Assembly (NCBI RefSeq): GCF_900116415.1
Contig: NZ_FPAP01000001.1
Location: 1-64,000 of the forward strand
DNA from: Chryseobacterium formosense
GTDB lineage: Bacteria > Bacteroidota > Bacteroidia > Flavobacteriales > Weeksellaceae
Direction of reading: 5' to 3'
Length of the DNA: 64,000 bases
Every line of letters begins with the position of its first letter. Positions within the stretch are counted from its first letter, which is position 1. The position numbers and the translations under genes are program-made. Of this stretch, positions 42,121 through 51,454 are shown piece by piece. The notes beneath the pieces were generated by a model that saw only the letters and a program-made list of their open reading frames with translations, searched no databases and was not told the DNA's origin.

Positions 42121-43109
42121 AAATATATAACGTCATATTATCGGGAGGTGTAGGAAGTAGGCTTTGGCCGCTTTCACGTAAACAACACCCAAAACAATTC
42201 CTTAAATTGTTTTCTGGTAAAGCATTATTTGAATTAACAGCAGAACGTAATCAGAAAGTTGTTGATCAAATTATGGTTGTCGGAAATACAGATCATATTG
42301 AATGGAGTAAAGAACTTCTAAGTGGTATTGCTTTGTCACAAACCTTTATTACAGAAACAGCAGCCAGAAATACAGCTGCAGCCATTGCTTTCGCGGCTTT
42401 AGCAGTTGATCCAAATGATATTTTGATTATCACACCATCTGATCATCTGATTCAGAACCAAGATGCTTATGAAAAGGCTATAAAAGAAGCTGTCGAATTA
42501 GCAAAAAAGGATTTTTTGGTAACTTTTGGAGTAGTTCCTTCAAAACCGGAAACAGGATATGGTTATATAGAATACGAAGGAAAAGATGTGCTTTCATTCA
42601 GAGAAAAGCCAAATACTGAGACGGCTCAGGAGTTTTTAGAAAGAGGAACGTTTCTTTGGAATTCCGGGATGTTCTGTTTTAAGGCAGGAGTTTTTTTAGA
42701 TGAATTAAAAAACTATCAGTCTGAACTATTTGATAAATGTAATGAAGCTTGGCAAACGTCAGAAGACCAATGTTTAAATATAGAGGCTTCACTTCAGATT
42801 CCTTCTATCAGTATTGATTATGCAGTGATGGAAAGATCAAAAAAAATAAAGGTTGTTCCTGCGCATTTCAGATGGAATGATTTGGGATCGTTCGAATCTT
42901 TATATGATTATTTACGTTCTACAGGTCATCCCGTTGATGAAAATGGGAATATGGTCATCGGAACAGAAATTTTTACAGCTTTTGTAGGGCTTAAAGATTC
43001 TATTTTGGTTCATACACCAGATGCATTGTTGATTCTTCACAAAGAAAAATCGCAGGATGTAAAAAAAGTGTATAATCAACTTGAAAAATATAAATCTACT
43101 TTAAGATAA
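42117..43109 (+). CDS. manC: Mannose-1-phosphate guanylyltransferase
   Basis: Makes GDP-mannose from mannose-1-phosphate and GTP. The nucleotidyltransferase signature LSGGVGSRLWPLSRKQHPK lies at 8-26, and the FREKP and WNSGMF motifs are present further on. At 330 residues it lacks the C-terminal isomerase domain, which is supplied by the overlapping cupin gene upstream. With gmd and fcl it forms the GDP-L-fucose pathway. No phosphomannomutase gene is seen in the locus. Confidence 0.93.
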   Translation: MKIYNVILSGGVGSRLWPLSRKQHPKQFLKLFSGKALFELTAERNQKVVDQIMVVGNTDHIEWSKELLSGIALSQTFITETAARNTAAAIAFAALAVDPNDILIITPSDHLIQNQDAYEKAIKEAVELAKKDFLVTFGVVPSKPETGYGYIEYEGKDVLSFREKPNTETAQEFLERGTFLWNSGMFCFKAGVFLDELKNYQSELFDKCNEAWQTSEDQCLNIEASLQIPSISIDYAVMERSKKIKVVPAHFRWNDLGSFESLYDYLRSTGHPVDENGNMVIGTEIFTAFVGLKDSILVHTPDALLILHKEKSQDVKKVYNQLEKYKSTLR

Positions 43110-43124
43110 TTAAATCGAAAAAAA

Positions 43125-44081
43125 ATGATTTCAAAAGAATCTAAAATATATATTGCAGGACACCGTGGTATGGTAGGATCTGCAATCTGGAGACAGTTAT
43201 CGCAGCAGGGATATACCAATTTAATTGGTTTAACCAGTAGTGAATTAGACCTTAAAGACCAAAAGGCGGTAGCTGAATTTTTTGCAACTAAAAAACCGGA
43301 TGTAGTGATTGATGCAGCAGCAAAAGTCGGGGGTATTTTAGCCAACAATACATTTCCATATCAGTTTTTGATGGAAAATATGCAGATTCAGAATAATCTG
43401 ATTGATGCTTCATTGAAAAATGATGTTAAAAAGTTTATTTTTCTTGGTTCATCATGCATTTATCCCAAATTAGCACCACAACCATTGAAAGAAGATTATC
43501 TTCTAACAGATTCTTTGGAACCGACAAACGAATGGTATGCTGTAGCTAAAATTACAGGAATAAAAGCGGTTGAATCAATCAGAAAACAATTTGATAAAGA
43601 TTATGTTTCTTTAATGCCTACCAATCTGTATGGTACACATGATAATTTTGACTTAAATACATCTCATGTTTTGCCTGCAATGATAAGAAAATTTCATGAA
43701 GCAAAGGAAAATGATAATGCACCTGTAACATTATGGGGATCAGGAACGCCTATGAGAGAATTTCTTTTTGTAGATGACATGGCTGCTTCTGTAATTTTTG
43801 CTTTAGAAAATAAACTTCCGGAACATTTATATAATGTAGGAACCGGAGTTGATTTAACGATTAAAGATTTAGCCGAATTAATTCAAAAAGTTACAGGACA
43901 TACCGGAGAGATTCTTTGGGATTCAGAAAAACCTGATGGTACCCCAAGAAAATTAATGGATGTATCAAAAATGCATGAATTAGGTTGGAAACATAAAGTA
44001 GAACTTGAAGATGGAATTACAAAAACATATCATTGGTTCTTAGAAAATATCAACAGCTTTAAGCAGGTAAAAATGTCTTGA
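43125..44081 (+). CDS. fcl: GDP-L-fucose synthase
   Basis: The epimerase-reductase that turns GDP-4-keto-6-deoxymannose into GDP-L-fucose with NADPH. The 318-residue SDR has YIAGHRGMVGSAIWR at the NADP-binding turn (about 9-23), the AAKVGGILAN segment, SSCIYPKLAPQPL, and YAVAK as the YxxxK catalytic pair. The usual Cys and His (NLYGTHDNFD) are also present. It precedes gmd, the reverse of pathway order, in a same-strand block. Confidence 0.95.
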   Translation: MISKESKIYIAGHRGMVGSAIWRQLSQQGYTNLIGLTSSELDLKDQKAVAEFFATKKPDVVIDAAAKVGGILANNTFPYQFLMENMQIQNNLIDASLKNDVKKFIFLGSSCIYPKLAPQPLKEDYLLTDSLEPTNEWYAVAKITGIKAVESIRKQFDKDYVSLMPTNLYGTHDNFDLNTSHVLPAMIRKFHEAKENDNAPVTLWGSGTPMREFLFVDDMAASVIFALENKLPEHLYNVGTGVDLTIKDLAELIQKVTGHTGEILWDSEKPDGTPRKLMDVSKMHELGWKHKVELEDGITKTYHWFLENINSFKQVKMS

Positions 44082-44140
44082 TAAATTTAGCATTAAACAT
44101 CACTCATCAACATCAATTATAAAAAGCATACATCACGAAG

Positions 44141-45211
44141 ATGAAAACAGCATTAATTACAGGAGTTACCGGACAAGACGGTTCATATTTAGCAGAGCTT
44201 TTATTAGAAAAAGGATATAGAGTTCATGGTATTAAAAGAAGAGCTTCTTCATTCAATACACAGAGAATAGATCATTTATATCAGGATCAGCATGAGCAGA
44301 ATGTGAATTTTACTTTACATTATGGTGATTTAACAGATTCTATGAATATTATAAGAATCATTCAGGAAACTCAGCCGGATGAGATTTACAATCTAGGAGC
44401 TATGTCTCACGTAAAAGTATCGTTCGACTCTCCGGAATATGTCGCGAATGTTGACGGAATAGGAACTTTGAGAATTCTTGAAGCTGTTCGTATTCTTGGT
44501 TTAGAAAAGAAAACAAGGATTTATCAGGCTTCAACATCTGAATTATATGGTGGGTTGCCTGAAAATAAAAATGCTGCTGGTTTTTATGATGAAAACTCTC
44601 CGTTCTATCCACGTTCACCTTATGGCGCTGCAAAAATTTATGGTTTTTGGATTACCAAGAATTATCGTGAGGCTTATGGTATGTTTGCATGTAATGGTAT
44701 TTTATTTAATCATGAATCTCCAAGAAGAGGTGAAACATTTGTGACCCGTAAAATTACAATGGCAACCGCTGCAATCGCAAAGGGAAAACAAGAATGTCTC
44801 TATTTAGGAAATCTAAATGCTCTTCGTGACTGGGGACACGCTAAAGATTATGTTGACGCAATGTGGAGAATTCTTCAGCAAGATAAACCTGAAGATTTTG
44901 TAATTGCTACAGGTGTTACAACTTCAGTAAGAGATTTTGTACGTATGGCATTTAATGAAATTGGGGTAGAATTATCTTTTGAAGGAGAAAATGAAAATGA
45001 AATTGCTAAAGTAATTGCATGTAATAATCCTCTTTATCAATTGGAAATTGGTAAAACAGTAGTTTCTGTAGATCCTGAATATTATAGACCTACAGAAGTA
45101 GATCTTTTGATTGGTGATCCTACAAAATCTAAAACACAGTTAGGTTGGAAACCGCAGTATGATCTTCAGGCTCTTGTAAAAGAGATGGTAGAAAGTGATC
45201 TTAAAGTTTAG
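44141..45211 (+). CDS. gmd: GDP-mannose 4,6-dehydratase
   Basis: First committed step to GDP-L-fucose. The 356-residue SDR has [20 protein letters not shown] at 6-25, the [15 protein letters not shown] segment that contacts the nucleotide, and YGAAK as the catalytic YxxxK. The C-terminus has the usual [18 protein letters not shown] 113-base gap without features separates it from the more AT-rich Wzx/Wzy block. Confidence 0.95.
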   Translation: MKTALITGVTGQDGSYLAELLLEKGYRVHGIKRRASSFNTQRIDHLYQDQHEQNVNFTLHYGDLTDSMNIIRIIQETQPDEIYNLGAMSHVKVSFDSPEYVANVDGIGTLRILEAVRILGLEKKTRIYQASTSELYGGLPENKNAAGFYDENSPFYPRSPYGAAKIYGFWITKNYREAYGMFACNGILFNHESPRRGETFVTRKITMATAAIAKGKQECLYLGNLNALRDWGHAKDYVDAMWRILQQDKPEDFVIATGVTTSVRDFVRMAFNEIGVELSFEGENENEIAKVIACNNPLYQLEIGKTVVSVDPEYYRPTEVDLLIGDPTKSKTQLGWKPQYDLQALVKEMVESDLKV

Positions 45212-45324
45212 AATATAGAGTTTAGGTTTATAAAAATGACATTTAATAAAATTTTAAATAATATAATATTCGCAAGAATTGAATAGTTTGGCTATCAATA
45301 ATACTTTTTACAAATACTTCTCAT

Positions 45325-46737
45325 ATGTTAATACAAAAAATAAAAAATAGCAGATTATTAATTGGATTATTTTGGAGTAGTATAGAAAAAGTAGGTATTA
45401 TCGCAATTCAGTTTATATTAGAAATTATTTTAGCTCGTCTTCTTAACCCTTCTGATTATGGTCTATTAGGAATGATTGCTGTAATTATGGGAGTTGCACA
45501 AACTTTCGTAGATGGAGGTTTTACAACAGCACTTTTACAAAAAAAAGATAGAACAGAGAATGATTATTCTACTGTATTTATTTTCACTTTATTCTTAGGA
45601 ATATTATCATACTGTATTTTACTTTTATCATCATCTTATATTAGTGAATTTTATAATAAAGATTTGAATATCTTTATAACAGTGATGGGTTTGTCTCTAT
45701 TATTTAATTCTCTAGGATCTGTTTTTAGGGTAAATTATATGATAAATTTAAACTTTAAAATTCAAGCTAAAATATCTCTTATTTCTATATTATTATCAGG
45801 TATAATAGGTGTCTTTTTAGCATATCATGGTTATGGAGTCTGGGCTTTAATTATTCAAACAGTTTCTTTGTCATTTTTTACTAATTTGTTTTTAATTATT
45901 GTTTCAAATTGGTTTCCAAAATTTAATTTTTCTGTAGAATCATTTAATAGCTTATTTGGTTTTGGGATTAAAGTTTTTTTTTCATCTATAATTCAATCAA
46001 TATATATAAATATAACTTCAGTAATATTAGGTAAATTTTACAAACCGGCAACATTAGGATATTTTACTAAAGCTAATCAACTAACAATATTTCCGACATC
46101 AGTTTTTACAGGAATTATTCAAAGAGTATTGTTTCCTTATTTAACAGAATTTCAAAATGATAATAAAATTTTGTATGCTAATTCAATAAAAAATATAAAA
46201 TTTTATTGTCTTTTTGGATTTCCAATTATTACGATTTTATTTATATTTTCAGAAGATGTCATATTATTAATATTGGGATCTCATTGGATAGGTATTGTTT
46301 CAGTTTTTAAAATTCTATTGTTAAGTTGTGCTTTTTATCCTATGATAATTATGAATATGAATATCATACAAATTAAAGGGAAAATGAATTTATTTCTTAT
46401 CATAGAAATTACAACAAAACTTATTGGTCTTATGATTTTATTTTTTACTTATAAGTTGGGATTAGTATACATTGCTTATGGAATATTATTGCAATTCTTT
46501 TTACAATTTATCATTAGTTCTTTTTCTAGCTTAAAATTAATGAGATCAGGTATGACCGAATTATTTGGTTATGTTTTTTTGATGGGATTATTATGTTTCA
46601 TGGTATATTTTATTTCTTATTTAAGTAATCAATTTTATATTCATGAAATTGCTAGAATGGTGTTGTGTGTTTTTCTATGCATTATTATTATTTATGCGAT
46701 GGGGAAAAATCAGTTTCGTCAAATATTAAATAAGTAA
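45325..46737 (+). CDS. Wzx-type lipid-linked repeat-unit flippase
   Basis: A 470-residue integral membrane protein of the MOP superfamily, with about 12-14 hydrophobic segments along its whole length. It would flip the undecaprenyl-linked repeat unit to the periplasmic face. The N-terminus (GLFWSSIEKVGIIAIQF, then LARLLNPSDYGLLGMI) is that of the WzxC-like group. The gene begins the AT-rich centre of the locus; its codons use A/T third positions more heavily than the flanking sugar-nucleotide genes. Confidence 0.92.
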   Translation: MLIQKIKNSRLLIGLFWSSIEKVGIIAIQFILEIILARLLNPSDYGLLGMIAVIMGVAQTFVDGGFTTALLQKKDRTENDYSTVFIFTLFLGILSYCILLLSSSYISEFYNKDLNIFITVMGLSLLFNSLGSVFRVNYMINLNFKIQAKISLISILLSGIIGVFLAYHGYGVWALIIQTVSLSFFTNLFLIIVSNWFPKFNFSVESFNSLFGFGIKVFFSSIIQSIYINITSVILGKFYKPATLGYFTKANQLTIFPTSVFTGIIQRVLFPYLTEFQNDNKILYANSIKNIKFYCLFGFPIITILFIFSEDVILLILGSHWIGIVSVFKILLLSCAFYPMIIMNMNIIQIKGKMNLFLIIEITTKLIGLMILFFTYKLGLVYIAYGILLQFFLQFIISSFSSLKLMRSGMTELFGYVFLMGLLCFMVYFISYLSNQFYIHEIARMVLCVFLCIIIIYAMGKNQFRQILNK

Positions 46738-46747
46738 GAAAAAAGTT

Positions 46748-47362
46748 ATGATTTTTATATACGTACTCTTTGATTTTTTCAAATTGATATTATCAAAAGT
46801 GAAATTTCTTTACCTTCGCAGGCAATGGGCAATAAAAAACAAGCATAATTTTACAGCTGTAAATAGTATATTTTCTTTCAAAAAAGTAATGGTTGGGAAG
46901 GGTACTTATGGTTTGCTCAATATATTAACATGGAATCAAGACGATGAATTTTTGGAAATAGGAAATTATTGCTCTATTGCTTCAGGAGTTAAGTTTATAT
47001 TGGGCGGTAATCATAAAGTAGATAATGTATCTACTTATCCGTTTTTATTTTTTAATAGAAATGAAAATGAAGCTCTAACTAAAGGAAAGACAACAATAGA
47101 GGATGATGTCTGGATAGGTACTGACGTAATTATTCTTTCCGGACTTACTATCGGAAAAGGCTCTATAATAGCTGCAGGAGCAGTCGTAACTAAGAGTTTT
47201 CCTCCTTACAGTGTTATTGGAGGTAATCCGGCTAAGCTTATTAAAAAAAGATTTAATGATTCAGATATAGAATATTTATTAAAAAATTTAGATTATAAAT
47301 CAGATGTTAATATCGATTTAGTGACTGGTAACATTGATAATTTCAAAAAAAATCATAAGTGA
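46748..47362 (+). CDS. Left-handed beta-helix acyltransferase (CatB-type)
   Basis: A 204-residue hexapeptide-repeat transferase, probably an O-acetyltransferase of the capsule repeat. Isoleucine-patch repeats run from about 60 to 165, with EIGNYCSIASGVKFILGGNH (the His-bearing loop) and DVWIGTDVIILSGLTIGKGSIIAAGAVVTKS split over the coils, ending in GGNPAKLIKKR. The substrate sugar cannot be told. It lies between the flippase and polymerase. Confidence 0.88.
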   Translation: MIFIYVLFDFFKLILSKVKFLYLRRQWAIKNKHNFTAVNSIFSFKKVMVGKGTYGLLNILTWNQDDEFLEIGNYCSIASGVKFILGGNHKVDNVSTYPFLFFNRNENEALTKGKTTIEDDVWIGTDVIILSGLTIGKGSIIAAGAVVTKSFPPYSVIGGNPAKLIKKRFNDSDIEYLLKNLDYKSDVNIDLVTGNIDNFKKNHK

Positions 47363-47400
47363 TTTTTCAATTAGATATACATAATTTACTATAATTTTTA

Positions 47401-48492
47401 ATGCTTTTTATTTTATTTTTAATTATCGTTTATTTTATTTCTATTTTCTTAGATATAAGAAAGGAGATGAGATTTTTGAATTTTATCATCGCATTTTTTT
47501 TATTAGTAATACTGATTGGTTTTGTTACTTACACCCCCGATTACGAAAGCTATAAGTTTTGGTTAGAGTCAGGCAATATTCCTGATCAGATTGAAATAGG
47601 ATATAAATTCTTAAATAATCTAGCTTTTAATAATAATATAAAAATGATTGATTTTCAATTGCTGTATGCAGTTGCAACATCTCTCTTATTACTTTTATTC
47701 GTTTCTAAGTTTAGTAATAAGAATATCGTTCTGATAATGATAATATATCTGTTTTATATTTTCCTTTTTTATACAACACAATTAAGATTTTTTTTAGGTT
47801 TTTTCATTTTTATCGTAGGTGCATATTACCTGTATGTTGAGAATAAAAAAATAGGCATATTATTAGTGTTGATAAGCGCATTATTTCATTCGGGTATTAT
47901 TCTGTTGATGTTAGTTTTTCTCTTTCTTTTTTTTCCATCCCAATTAAAAAAAATTAAATACTATTTTATATTTTCTGTTTTATTTACCTTTTTAGTATTA
48001 TTTAACCCGCTAATTACAGTTTTAACATCAAGGTTTGGAGTTTATTCAAGTCAGGAAGGGCGTTCTTCAATTTTAGGAGGTTTAATTGTCTTTTTACCAT
48101 TTTTATTATATTTTTATCTTATCTACAAGCTGCATTTGATTAATATAAAAAATAATCCTTTATTGAAACTTGATAAAAAATATAATTTTTTGCTTGTTTT
48201 TATATTGACGAATTTTTTATTTTTCCCGATCTCCCTTTATATACAAATAGTAGGGCACAGAATAATAATACCGGGTATAATTATGCAAATATTATTTTTC
48301 TATTATTCATTATCGCATCAAAAAACTAATAAAAATAAAAAGGTATTTTTGCACTTTATTTTTATTGTAGTTTTTTTATCGAATTTAATTTATAGTCTTT
48401 ATCTGCTACCTGCAATTTTAGGCAGTAGTGAAATAAATGATGTAATTCATCAGATTTTACTTTCAAACAAATTTATATACAATACTTTATGA
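47401..48492 (+). CDS. Wzy-like polysaccharide polymerase (EpsG type)
   Basis: A 363-residue membrane protein with about 10-12 hydrophobic segments and little recognisable sequence otherwise, as usual for Wzy proteins. The motif TPDYESYKFWLESG near 42-55, shortly after the first helices, is typical of the EpsG-like family. It would join repeat units at the periplasmic face. Strongly AT-rich. Its stop overlaps the start of the next glycosyltransferase by 4 bases. Confidence 0.85.
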   Translation: MLFILFLIIVYFISIFLDIRKEMRFLNFIIAFFLLVILIGFVTYTPDYESYKFWLESGNIPDQIEIGYKFLNNLAFNNNIKMIDFQLLYAVATSLLLLLFVSKFSNKNIVLIMIIYLFYIFLFYTTQLRFFLGFFIFIVGAYYLYVENKKIGILLVLISALFHSGIILLMLVFLFLFFPSQLKKIKYYFIFSVLFTFLVLFNPLITVLTSRFGVYSSQEGRSSILGGLIVFLPFLLYFYLIYKLHLINIKNNPLLKLDKKYNFLLVFILTNFLFFPISLYIQIVGHRIIIPGIIMQILFFYYSLSHQKTNKNKKVFLHFIFIVVFLSNLIYSLYLLPAILGSSEINDVIHQILLSNKFIYNTL

Positions 48493-49358
48493 TTAAAATA
48501 AGTACAATAATAGTCACATATAACTCATTAGACCTTATAAAAGATTGTATTGAGTCTGTAAATCAGAATAATGATTTAAATGAAGATGAAATAGAAATTA
48601 TTGTTGTAGACAATAGTGATGATCCTAAAGAAGGAGAAGCAATGCGCGATTTTTTATCTACAAATTATGGTGATTCTGTTATTTTTATTAAAAATAAAAA
48701 TCTAGGATACGGTGAAGGTAATAATGTAGGTGTTCGCAAAGCAAAAGGTGAAATTATTGCAATTATGAATCCCGATATCAGGCTGACAGAACCGCTTTTT
48801 AAAAAAACTTTGCAGCATTTCAGTGATAAGGATATTTCGTCTTTGGGATATAAACAAATTAATAATGTTTCAGATTATTCCTTTTTTAAAATGCCGGAAT
48901 TTTTTGTACCTGTTTTAACGAGTTATTATATAAAACTAAATAATCGAAAGGAAAAATTCAATCAATACAAATACTATCTTTCAGGAGCATTTGTGTTTTT
49001 TAGAAAAGAAGATTTTGTTAAAATTGGAATGTACGACCCAAACTTTTTTTTATTTTACGAAGAAGCAGATGTTGCACAGAGAATTAATAAGATTAACAAA
49101 AAGATTATTTATGATAAATCTAAATCTTACCTACATTTAATGGGGCATAAGGATGCCTTCCACCCAAAGATGCTTGATATAGGAAGCGATTCTATTAAAA
49201 AATATTTTACCAAGTATAACCTCAATCTAAGAGGATATATCAACAAAAGAATTTGGGAACTCTATTTTTACAAATTACTTTTTACTTTAAATGGAAATAA
49301 ACAAAGAGTAGAAAAGGCAGATGCCTACATAGACTCATTAAAGAAAATTAATTATTAA
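48489..49358 (+). CDS. Glycosyltransferase family 2 (rhamnosyltransferase-like)
   Basis: A 289-residue GT-A enzyme. N-terminal STIIVTYNSLDLIKDCIES, then IIVVDNSDDP (nucleotide/metal region, DNS instead of DXD), NLGYGEGNNVGVRKAKGEII, and MNPDIR, the DPD-like step. The LSGAFVFFRKEDF and LFYEEADVAQRI segments match the acceptor/base region of rhamnosyltransferase-type members. It adds one sugar of the repeat unit on the cytoplasmic face. Overlaps the Wzy gene by 4 bases. Confidence 0.9.
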   Translation: MIKISTIIVTYNSLDLIKDCIESVNQNNDLNEDEIEIIVVDNSDDPKEGEAMRDFLSTNYGDSVIFIKNKNLGYGEGNNVGVRKAKGEIIAIMNPDIRLTEPLFKKTLQHFSDKDISSLGYKQINNVSDYSFFKMPEFFVPVLTSYYIKLNNRKEKFNQYKYYLSGAFVFFRKEDFVKIGMYDPNFFLFYEEADVAQRINKINKKIIYDKSKSYLHLMGHKDAFHPKMLDIGSDSIKKYFTKYNLNLRGYINKRIWELYFYKLLFTLNGNKQRVEKADAYIDSLKKINY

Positions 49359-49442
49359 GCAGTATGCTTTAGTATAAAATCAAAAATAAATTTTTATAAA
49401 ATATTATATAAAAATTGACAAAAATTTCAGAATAAATTAAAC

Positions 49443-50315
49443 ATGTTTATATATCCTAAATTACCAGCTGTAAAAACTTTTTCTTTCTTTCGTGTTGGAG
49501 GAAATGGTTTGGCAAACTGTATGTTTATTGCAGCTCGTGCGGCTGTAAAATCAAAAAAATATAATCTAAAGTTTATAGAGCCTACATGGTTAAATATAAG
49601 TTTAGGAACATATATAAGAGGCCAGAAAGACAAAAGACATTATATTGGTCTGTTCAATAATTATAGAAACTTATCAGGATTAAGAAAAGCAGCTCTTTTG
49701 CTGACGAAGAAAAAATTCTACGATGAAAACAAAATTGAAAAAACAGAGGATAACAGTTCGATTTATATAGAAGAAGGCTTAGGCAATTATTTTCAAGATA
49801 TTATAGACGATTATTCTGATGTTGCTGATTATTTTAATAATATTATAAAAAAAGAAGTTCTTCAGGTAATTGAAAATAAAGACTTCTCTCAATCAATTGC
49901 AGTTCATATTCGTTTAGGAGATTATTCAGAAGCTTTAAGAATTCCTATTTCTTGGTATAGAGATGCTATCAATTATATAAATGAATGTACTGATAATAAA
50001 TATGAAATTTTAATATTTTCAGATGGAAGCTTAACTGAACTGGAAGAAATTCTTAAAATTCCAAATGCAAAATTTTTCTTTGGTGGAAATGCACTTGCAG
50101 ATATTATTTCAATTAGTAAATGTAAGTTTTTGTTAGGATCAGATTCTACTTTCTCAGGATGGGGGGCTTATCTAGGTCAGGTTCCCTGTATTTTCTCTAG
50201 AAAACACTATGGTAGAATTTTAAGTAATCAAAATAATGAATTGATTACTGATGATGTTTCTAAAAATATAAAAGCACAGACATTAATAAAAAAAATCTTG
50301 GTTGATAAAATATAA
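49443..50315 (+). CDS. GT11-like alpha-1,2-fucosyltransferase
   Basis: A 290-residue glycosyltransferase. Three GT11 patterns can be seen: an N-terminal GGNGLANCMFIAARA (usually GGLGNQMFQYA), VHIRLGDY in place of HxRRGDY, and the late DIISISKCKFLLGSDSTFSGWGAYLG. The GDP-binding Arg of the motif is kept (HIR), but the next residue is Leu rather than Arg. The presence of a full GDP-L-fucose pathway in the same locus fits fucose transfer. Linkage is inferred from the family. Confidence 0.75.
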   Translation: MFIYPKLPAVKTFSFFRVGGNGLANCMFIAARAAVKSKKYNLKFIEPTWLNISLGTYIRGQKDKRHYIGLFNNYRNLSGLRKAALLLTKKKFYDENKIEKTEDNSSIYIEEGLGNYFQDIIDDYSDVADYFNNIIKKEVLQVIENKDFSQSIAVHIRLGDYSEALRIPISWYRDAINYINECTDNKYEILIFSDGSLTELEEILKIPNAKFFFGGNALADIISISKCKFLLGSDSTFSGWGAYLGQVPCIFSRKHYGRILSNQNNELITDDVSKNIKAQTLIKKILVDKI

Positions 50316-50396
50316 TTTACTGATTAATTTTTTTTAAACTTAAAACTCATTTTATAAATTTATTTTATCAATTATTATATATATAATTATATTATT

Positions 50397-51419
50397 GTGA
50401 TTTATTCAAAAATTATCTTAACAAATTTGCCTGCTTTCTATAAAATTAATTTGTTTAATAAAATAGCAGAGACCGAGAAAATTCTTGTAATCTTTACAGG
50501 TAATAATGCGGAAATCAGAAACTCTGATTTCTTTAAAGAAAATTTGATAAAATTTGATTTTTCTAATTTAAAGGGTAAATCTTTATTTTATAAATTTTAT
50601 TTCTTAACAAAAATTTTTATTAGCAATCGCTATTCAGAACTGATTATTGGTGGTTGGGATGAGCCTCTGCTATTATTTTCAAGTATCATAAGCAAAAAAA
50701 GAAAAAATTCGGTTATTGTTGAGTCTAGTATTTATGAGTCCAAAATAACAGGTGCTAAATCTGTCGTTAAAAAATTATTTCTTAGCAGAATTAACAAGGC
50801 TTATGCATCAGGAAAATCTCAAATTAATTTATTAAAGGCTTTAGGTTTTAAAGGTATAATAAAGAAAACGAAAGGCGTAGGAATATTTAATGTACATGAA
50901 CAACCTAAATATGAAGAAAGAGCGAGAGTATTTAATTTTCTTTATGTTGGGAGGTTATCAAAAGAAAAAAACTTAGAGAAACTTATAAAAATATTCCCGG
51001 TAACCACGGATTTAATCTTAAATATTGTTGGTTTTGGACCTGAAGAAGATTATTTGAAATCAATTGCATCTCAAAACATTCATTTCCATGGTGCAATTAA
51101 TAATTCGGATCTCCATGAATATTATAAGAATTATGATGTATTTATTTTGCCATCTCTATCTGAACCTTGGGGGCTTGTAGTTGAAGAAGCTTTGAATAAT
51201 GGCATGCCTGTAATTGTGAGTAATAAAGTTGGTTGTGCAGACGAAATCGTAATAGATAATTATAATGGTATTATTGCTGATTTAAATGATGAAAATAGTC
51301 TGTTAAAAGCAATACAGAATATGAATAATATAGACTTTTATAATTCTTTGAGGGAAAATATTTCGAAGATGGACTTTACCAAAATTACCGAAGAGCAGGT
51401 AAATACTTATCTGAACTAA
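50397..51419 (+). CDS. Glycosyltransferase family 4
   Basis: A 340-residue GT-B enzyme. The C-terminal domain is typical: FNFLYVGRLSKEKNLEKLIKI, HFHGAINNSDLHEYYKNYDVF and the E-x7-E region LPSLSEPWGLVVEEALNNGMP, followed by VIVSNKVGCADEI. The N-terminal acceptor domain is short. The start is a GTG (50397); no ATG gives a complete N-terminal strand. Donor and acceptor sugars are unknown. It ends the most AT-rich part of the locus. Confidence 0.88.
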   Translation: MIYSKIILTNLPAFYKINLFNKIAETEKILVIFTGNNAEIRNSDFFKENLIKFDFSNLKGKSLFYKFYFLTKIFISNRYSELIIGGWDEPLLLFSSIISKKRKNSVIVESSIYESKITGAKSVVKKLFLSRINKAYASGKSQINLLKALGFKGIIKKTKGVGIFNVHEQPKYEERARVFNFLYVGRLSKEKNLEKLIKIFPVTTDLILNIVGFGPEEDYLKSIASQNIHFHGAINNSDLHEYYKNYDVFILPSLSEPWGLVVEEALNNGMPVIVSNKVGCADEIVIDNYNGIIADLNDENSLLKAIQNMNNIDFYNSLRENISKMDFTKITEEQVNTYLN

Positions 51420-51454
51420 CATGAAAACTATCTATTAATTTTAGATTAAAAAAT

